A DNA stretch of 38,021 nt from an uncultured Eubacteriales bacterium. GTDB taxonomy: Bacteria; Bacillota; Clostridia; Saccharofermentanales; UBA5734. The translations under genes and the position numbers were made by a program. The notes under the pieces were generated by a model. That model saw nothing but the letters and a program-made list of their open reading frames with translations, was not told the DNA's origin and made no database searches. This document shows positions 32,869 to 38,021 of the stretch, in pieces (the stretch's first letter is position 1; the number at the start of each line of letters is the position of its first letter). Location: positions 1-38,021 of the forward strand of contig CAIXGU010000219.1 of assembly GCA_903919045.1 (NCBI GenBank), read 5' to 3'.

Positions 32869-34460
32869 GGATCCTGGTCACCGAGAAGATCGCCGAGGAC
32901 GCCCTGCAGTACCTGCGCGACCAGGGTTTCGACGTCGACGAGCGCCTCGGCCTGTCCCAGGCGCAGATCGAGGGGATCGTCGCGCCCTACGATGGGTTGA
33001 TCGTCCGCAGCGTCACGCAGGTCAACCGCAGCCTGCTTTCGCACGCTGATGCGATGAAGGTCGTCGGGCGCGCGGGGAACGGCATCGACAACATCGACGT
33101 CGATGCGTGCACGGACAAGGGCATCGTCGCCGTCAACACGCCCGAGGCCAACATCATGGCCGCCGCCGAGCTCGCCGTCGGCCTCGCCTTCTGCGCCTTC
33201 CGCAACATCTGCCTGGCCGACCAGGGCGCCCGCCGCGACGAGTTCCGGCGCGGGAAGATGATCGGCAACGAGCTCGAGGGGAAGACCGCCGGCATCATCG
33301 GCCTCGGCCGGATCGGCTCGATCGTCGCCCGCAAGCTCAAGGGCATCGGGATGTCCGTGATCGCCTACGACCCGTACATCACCGAGGAGCGCTTCGAGCG
33401 CGTGGGCGCCGAGAAGGTCGACCGCCTCGAGGACCTGCTCGTACGGTCCGACCTGATCACCTTCCACACGCCGAAGACCAAGGAGACCTACAACATGGTC
33501 GACGCCCCGCAGCTCGCGATGTGCCGCCGGGGCGTGCGCATCGTGAACGCCGCGCGCGGCGGCCTCGTGAACGAGACGGCGCTCTACGACGCGCTCGTGT
33601 CGGGCCAGGTCGCGGCCGCCGGCATCGACGTCTTCGACAAGGAGCCGAGCTACGACCGCAAGCCCGGCGAGCTGAACTTCCAGCACCCGCTCCTCACGCT
33701 GCCGAACGTCGTCGTCACGCCGCACCTCGGCGCCTCGACGCACGAGGCGAACCACAACGTCGGCACGGCCGTCACCGAGCTCGTCGCGCGCGCCCTGAAG
33801 GGCGACCTGGTCGCTGCGATCAACATGCCGGCCATGAGCGGACCGTGGAGCGAGATGCGCCCGTACCTGTCCCTCGCGGAGAAGCTCGGCTCGATCTACT
33901 ACCAGGCCGAGAAGGCGCGCGTGAACCGGCTCGAGATCGTCTACGGCGGCGAGCTCGCCTCCTCCGAGACCGGCCTGCTCACGCTGTCGGTCCTGAAGGG
34001 CTTCCTCGGACCGATCTCCCAGGAGCGCGTCAACTTCGTGAACGTCTCCCGCAACGTCGAGCAGATGGGCGTGGAGGTCGTCGAGAGCCGCACGACGCAC
34101 CTCGACAAGTACACGAGCCTGATCACGGTCCGCTTCGTCACCGAGACCCGCACGCTGTCGGTCTCCGGCACCGTCTTCGGGAAGGACGCGCAGCGCATCA
34201 CGGACTTCTTCGGCTATCCGATGGACTTCGAGCCGATGAACCAGGTGCTCGCCGTCCAGAACGAGGATCGACCGGGCGTGATCGGCCGCATCGGCACGCT
34301 GCTCGGCGAGCGCGAGATCAACATCGCGTCGATGAACTGGGGCCGCAAGGGGACCCGCGCCAACGCGGTGCTCGGCCTCGAGGGAGAGGTCACCGACGAC
34401 GTGGTCGCCGCGGTGTCGCGACTCGACGGCGTCCTGCGCGTCTCGCTGCTGCACTTCTAG
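32865..34460 (+). CDS. serA: D-3-phosphoglycerate dehydrogenase (long form with C-terminal ACT domain)
   Basis: 'VVGRAGNGIDNIDVDACTDKGIVAVNTPEANIMAAAELAVGL', 'GIIGLGRIGSIVARKLKGIGM', 'TPHLGASTHEA', ACT 'NEDRPGVIGRIGTLLGEREINIASMNWGR'; ATGA overlap with the aminotransferase gene. Confidence 0.95.
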   Translation: MRILVTEKIAEDALQYLRDQGFDVDERLGLSQAQIEGIVAPYDGLIVRSVTQVNRSLLSHADAMKVVGRAGNGIDNIDVDACTDKGIVAVNTPEANIMAAAELAVGLAFCAFRNICLADQGARRDEFRRGKMIGNELEGKTAGIIGLGRIGSIVARKLKGIGMSVIAYDPYITEERFERVGAEKVDRLEDLLVRSDLITFHTPKTKETYNMVDAPQLAMCRRGVRIVNAARGGLVNETALYDALVSGQVAAAGIDVFDKEPSYDRKPGELNFQHPLLTLPNVVVTPHLGASTHEANHNVGTAVTELVARALKGDLVAAINMPAMSGPWSEMRPYLSLAEKLGSIYYQAEKARVNRLEIVYGGELASSETGLLTLSVLKGFLGPISQERVNFVNVSRNVEQMGVEVVESRTTHLDKYTSLITVRFVTETRTLSVSGTVFGKDAQRITDFFGYPMDFEPMNQVLAVQNEDRPGVIGRIGTLLGEREINIASMNWGRKGTRANAVLGLEGEVTDDVVAAVSRLDGVLRVSLLHF

Positions 34461-34502
34461 CCGATCCGGACCCGCCGGCGCCGCGGGCGCCGCGGACGAA
34501 GC

Positions 34503-34538
34503 GAAGGCGGCGGTCCTCGGACGAGGGCCGCCGCCTTC
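34503..34538. terminator. Strong hairpin between serA and the convergent DUF2298 gene (candidate bidirectional terminator)
   Basis: gaaggcggcggtcctc-ggac-gagggccgccgccttc: 16-bp stem with one U:G wobble, 4-nt loop. Confidence 0.65.
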
Positions 34539-34570
34539 CCCGTTGCTCCGGAGCGCGTTCCGGCGGCGCG

Positions 34571-37261
34571 TCAGGAGTAGTAGGACGGGTCGATCGCGAC
34601 GATGTAGAGAGAACCGGACTCGAAGACCTTCGTCCCGAGGGCCTGGATCGCGGGTTCGTCGATCTTGTCGAAGCGGTCGCGCTCGAGTTCGCCGACGACC
34701 ACGTAGGCGACGGCGTACTTGCGCAGGAACTCCTTCGCCGCCGCCGCGTCCGTGGACTCGAAGAAGTTGCGGACCTCGGCCTGGTGAGGCGCGACGACGT
34801 CGGAATAGCCGCTCGGCGTGGCCTTGCTGGTCCGCCACAGCCATTCGTGCGTCTGCCAGCCGATGACCGTCGGGAGGCCCGTGTACGCCGAGATCCGGCA
34901 GGCGTCGGTGTAGCTGTCGCCGTACGCCTCGAGGACCGTCGGCTGCCCCTTCACGTTCTCGTTCAGCCAGTAGACCGCGGCGAGGTCGGGCGCGCGCAGG
35001 CCGCCGCTCTTGGTCCCGAACGGCTTCACGCCGTCGAGCCCCTCGTAGTTCTTGAGCGCGAACGAGCCGATCCACTGCTGGGTGGAGACCACCGGGTAGA
35101 CGAGCGGGATGAACAGCAGCGCGAGCATGACGATCGGCACGACCCGCCAGCGCCGGTCGAACGAGCGGCGGCGGTTCTCGGCGACGGCGGATGCATAGGC
35201 CTGCTCCGCCTTCGCGAGACGCGCGGCGGCCGCGGGATCCTCCGGCGCTTCCTCCTGCGCTTCCTCCTGCGCGTCGTCCTTCTTCGCGGTCTTGCCGGCC
35301 TTCGCGGACGGGCGGGCGGGCAGCGGGAGGTTCGCCTGCGACCAGGTCGGGATCCGCGCGAAGGCGTACCCGATCACGAGCGAGAACAGGACGAAGGCCT
35401 GGTAGGTGAACTTGAACATCGTGTTCGCGCGCTTGTAGTCGCCGCTGTAGATGTCGACGACGTAGAAGATCTCCGGCGCGAGCACCAGTCCGGCGGCGCA
35501 GACGAAGAGCCCCGCGACGAGCAGGTCCGTCGGCTCGAAGCCGTTGAGCCAGCGGGCCATCCCGGTGCGCGACGCTGCGGCGTCCGGGTCGGCGGGCGCC
35601 ATCCGGCGGCGGCGCAGCACGTACCAGACGAAGATCGCCCCGAGCGCGAAGTGGGCGCCCCACAGCACGATCAGCTGGAAGATCGGCGTGTGGTTGACCG
35701 ACAGGGCGATCGACTTCGAGATCGGCTCGAAGTCGAGGTTGAAGGGCAGCGCGACGAGGTGCGCGAGGAAGAAGAGGAGGGAGGCCTGCGTCCCGGTGAC
35801 GGTGAGCGCGTCGCCGACGAGGGCCGTGAGCAGCGTGTTCGCGGCGAGCGCCACGGCGAAGAGGAGAAGGGCGAGGAGCGGATTCGAGATGAAGAGGAAC
35901 GGGACCAGCAGGAGAAGGATCTGCAGGGCGAAGACGGGCAGGGACTCGAGCGTGAAGGTCGCGCCGTATCCGCGCGCGTTCACGAAGAAGAGCGCGAGGG
36001 AGGCGACGACGAAGTAGATCGCGAAGTCCCAGAAGTTGGTCATCATGAAGATGCCCAGCAGGAAGCCGGGGATCAGGATCCGCGGGTTCGAGACCGTGCT
36101 GCGCAGCAGCGCCGCCGAGGCGGCCGCCTCGCGGCGGAACCAGCCGCGGTCGGGGACGTCGCCCTGCGGGGCCTGCGCCTGGGCGTCGGCGAACCGCTTC
36201 GCCGCCTCGCGCGCCGCGGTGTTCGATACGAGCATGACGAGCAGGCCGAGGAACAGCAGCACGAACATCAGGTCGATCACGTGCGCGTGCAGGTCGGCGA
36301 CGAGGAAGGAATAGTAGGGGAATTCGTGGATCGTCTTGTCGTGGTTGTCCGGCGCGTACCCGATGTACCGCGTCGAGTTCGCGAACCAGAAGCTCGAGGT
36401 GCTCCCCACCTGGACGCCGATCTTCCCGAGCCAGACGAGCAGGGGGTGGCCGGGCGAGTCGGTCGCGTAGAGGAACGCGTGCGAGTTCCCGCCCACGGTG
36501 ACGAGGAGCGCGCCCACGAAGCCGCCGAGCGGGGCCGAGGAGGCGGGGATCGCGGGGAGGCGGCGCCGGGCGACCGTCAGCGCGGCGTAGACGACGGCGA
36601 ACGAGAGCGCGAACGTGAAGGCGAAGGTGGAGGCCATCGCCAGGTTGTAGGCGACCGCGGGCGCGACGCCCGAGACCTTCGTGATCAGCGTGTAGACGTA
36701 CTGCCCGTAGTAGTAGTAGTTGATCGTGCTCCCGGCGAGCCACATGTCCTTGGCGGGCAGCCAGTCGGTCCGCATCATGCTCATCATGAACCCGAAGTCC
36801 ATGAATTTCTCGAGGCCGTCGATCGCGGGCTTCAGGCCGCGGACGTACGTCCAGAGGAGGAGGGCGGTGCCGAAGATCGTCTCCTGCACGGCGACGGCCC
36901 GGATCCGCTCGGGCGCCGAGAAGGCCTCGAGGAAGCGCTTGTACCCGCCGAACGGGACGTACAGCGCCGCCGCGCAGGCGACGGCGATCGCGAGGAGGCT
37001 CCACTGTCGGAAGGGAAGGATATGGAGCATACTCGCGGTCCACATCAGGAGCGACACGACGGCGAGCGCGATCGGCTTCGCGAACGTCCAGCCCGAGTCG
37101 GGGATCCCCTTGAAGATCCGCGCGGACAGCGGCAGGAACGCGAGGCCCAGCCCCGACAGGGCGGCCCACCAGACCAGGTAGCTGCCGGTATCGGCGCCGA
37201 GGAAGGTGAACGAGGAGACGATCGGGAGGAGGGGGAGCAGCAGCCAAAGGAAAGCGGTCAC
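34571..37261 (-). CDS. DUF2298/'YYY' family multi-spanning membrane protein
   Basis: Many TM segments; signature 'STINYYYYGQYVYTLITKVSGVAPAVAYNLA' and 'DLHAHVIDLMFVLLFLGLLV'; GTG start overlapping the upstream stop (GTGA). Confidence 0.85.
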   Translation of the reverse strand: MTAFLWLLLPLLPIVSSFTFLGADTGSYLVWWAALSGLGLAFLPLSARIFKGIPDSGWTFAKPIALAVVSLLMWTASMLHILPFRQWSLLAIAVACAAALYVPFGGYKRFLEAFSAPERIRAVAVQETIFGTALLLWTYVRGLKPAIDGLEKFMDFGFMMSMMRTDWLPAKDMWLAGSTINYYYYGQYVYTLITKVSGVAPAVAYNLAMASTFAFTFALSFAVVYAALTVARRRLPAIPASSAPLGGFVGALLVTVGGNSHAFLYATDSPGHPLLVWLGKIGVQVGSTSSFWFANSTRYIGYAPDNHDKTIHEFPYYSFLVADLHAHVIDLMFVLLFLGLLVMLVSNTAAREAAKRFADAQAQAPQGDVPDRGWFRREAAASAALLRSTVSNPRILIPGFLLGIFMMTNFWDFAIYFVVASLALFFVNARGYGATFTLESLPVFALQILLLLVPFLFISNPLLALLLFAVALAANTLLTALVGDALTVTGTQASLLFFLAHLVALPFNLDFEPISKSIALSVNHTPIFQLIVLWGAHFALGAIFVWYVLRRRRMAPADPDAAASRTGMARWLNGFEPTDLLVAGLFVCAAGLVLAPEIFYVVDIYSGDYKRANTMFKFTYQAFVLFSLVIGYAFARIPTWSQANLPLPARPSAKAGKTAKKDDAQEEAQEEAPEDPAAAARLAKAEQAYASAVAENRRRSFDRRWRVVPIVMLALLFIPLVYPVVSTQQWIGSFALKNYEGLDGVKPFGTKSGGLRAPDLAAVYWLNENVKGQPTVLEAYGDSYTDACRISAYTGLPTVIGWQTHEWLWRTSKATPSGYSDVVAPHQAEVRNFFESTDAAAAKEFLRKYAVAYVVVGELERDRFDKIDEPAIQALGTKVFESGSLYIVAIDPSYYS

Positions 37262-38021
37262 GCGGGCGCACCTCTCTTCTGAGGAACGGCCGGGACGGCC
37301 GTTCCGTCGGCGGTGGGGGAAGGTTCGCGGCGGACGCGATCCGCCGCCTCGAAGCCGGATCGGATCGAACGGTCGAGCGAATGCTCCTCCGGCAGGGTCC
37401 GCGGGAGCTCCGCCAGGAAGAGGCCGGGGCATCCCGTCTCGAAGGGCGGGCCGGCGCCGCGGAACGCGCCGTCCGTCGGACAGGCGTACCGGATCCGCGT
37501 GAGGCGCCAGTCCTTGACGTCGGACCGCAGCAGCGCGGGATGCATCTCGGTCAGGCTGCGGAAGAAAAGCCGGAAGACCTCGCCGTCCGATTGCGTCCAG
37601 ATCGGTTCGGCGGTGTCCACGTCGCGCGAGAGGTAGACGATATGGCCGCCGTAGCGGCGGAGGCCGACGAGGCCGGAGTGCTCGGTCACCAGGCGGAAGG
37701 CGGAGCCCGCGGGGACGAGCGTCCGGTGGAAGGGCGACAGCGGCGCCTTGAGGCGCAGCGCGAGGCTCATGTGCCCGAGGTCGCGCGTCGCGCGCAGGCG
37801 CTCGAGGACGGGTTCCGGGAGCCCCGCTCCCGCGCCCATCTCCGCGAAGCGGCGTCCCGAGACGGTCGCGACGACCTGGTCGGCGTCGAACGAATACGCC
37901 GTGCAGTCCTCGAGGATGCAATCCAGTCGGAAGCCGCCGCCGGACGGGCGGATGTCGGTCACGGTGCAGCCGCAGCGCACCTCGCCCCCCCGGGCCTCGA
38001 TCTCCTTCACGAGCATCCGGA
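37258..38021 (-). CDS. NAD(P)/FAD-dependent oxidoreductase (amine-oxidase/protoporphyrinogen-oxidase-like), N-terminus outside window
   Basis: 'LVKEIEARGGEVRCGCTVTDI', 'DQVVATVSGRRFAEM', 'CPGLFLAELPRTLPEEHSLDRSIRSGFEAADRV' FAD C-terminal region. Confidence 0.72.
   Translation of the reverse strand, partial: RMLVKEIEARGGEVRCGCTVTDIRPSGGGFRLDCILEDCTAYSFDADQVVATVSGRRFAEMGAGAGLPEPVLERLRATRDLGHMSLALRLKAPLSPFHRTLVPAGSAFRLVTEHSGLVGLRRYGGHIVYLSRDVDTAEPIWTQSDGEVFRLFFRSLTEMHPALLRSDVKDWRLTRIRYACPTDGAFRGAGPPFETGCPGLFLAELPRTLPEEHSLDRSIRSGFEAADRVRREPSPTADGTAVPAVPQKRGAPA

Noticed and set aside
33107-37282. 1391-aa plus-strand ORF and 1513-aa minus-strand ORF (32730..37271)
   Set aside because: Both are out-of-frame readings across serA and the DUF2298 gene; low-complexity R/G/E-rich translations typical of spurious GC-rich ORFs.

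Overview
This is a high-GC (roughly 70%), chromosome-like bacterial window of about 38 kb, densely packed with coding sequence. I can support about 22 protein genes, one tRNA and one T-box riboswitch. In order: a histidine-degradation block (3' end of hutU, ftcD, hutI, fchA); an M28-peptidase-like lipoprotein that appears to have lost catalytic residues; hemW-like radical SAM; addB-addA-mnmM-like methyltransferase, joined by ATGA overlaps; an EamA transporter; a Cys-type glutathione peroxidase plus a tocopherol-cyclase-like protein; gdhA; an acyl-CoA synthetase coupled by GTGA to a transglutaminase-domain lipoprotein; a small membrane protein; a PIN-PhoH ATPase; tRNA-Ala(CGC); a translationally coupled pair of secreted RCC1-repeat/FN3 proteins; a tryptophan-specifier T-box leader in front of a stand-alone trpB2; a CCA-adding enzyme; a PP2C-like (apparently pseudo-phosphatase)-TM-LysM protein; a class V aminotransferase plus serA pair; a DUF2298/YYY multi-spanning membrane protein; and a partial FAD oxidoreductase. 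No CRISPR array, transposon, prophage or recognisable defence island is visible. The observations most worth following up are the PP2C-pseudophosphatase/LysM transmembrane protein, the degenerate M28 lipoprotein, the Trp T-box/trpB2 unit, the RCC1 gene pair, a recurring -10/ATG geometry suggesting leaderless transcripts, and matched 16-bp U-poor hairpins at convergent gene ends. All homology calls are from motif recognition by eye; no search was run.
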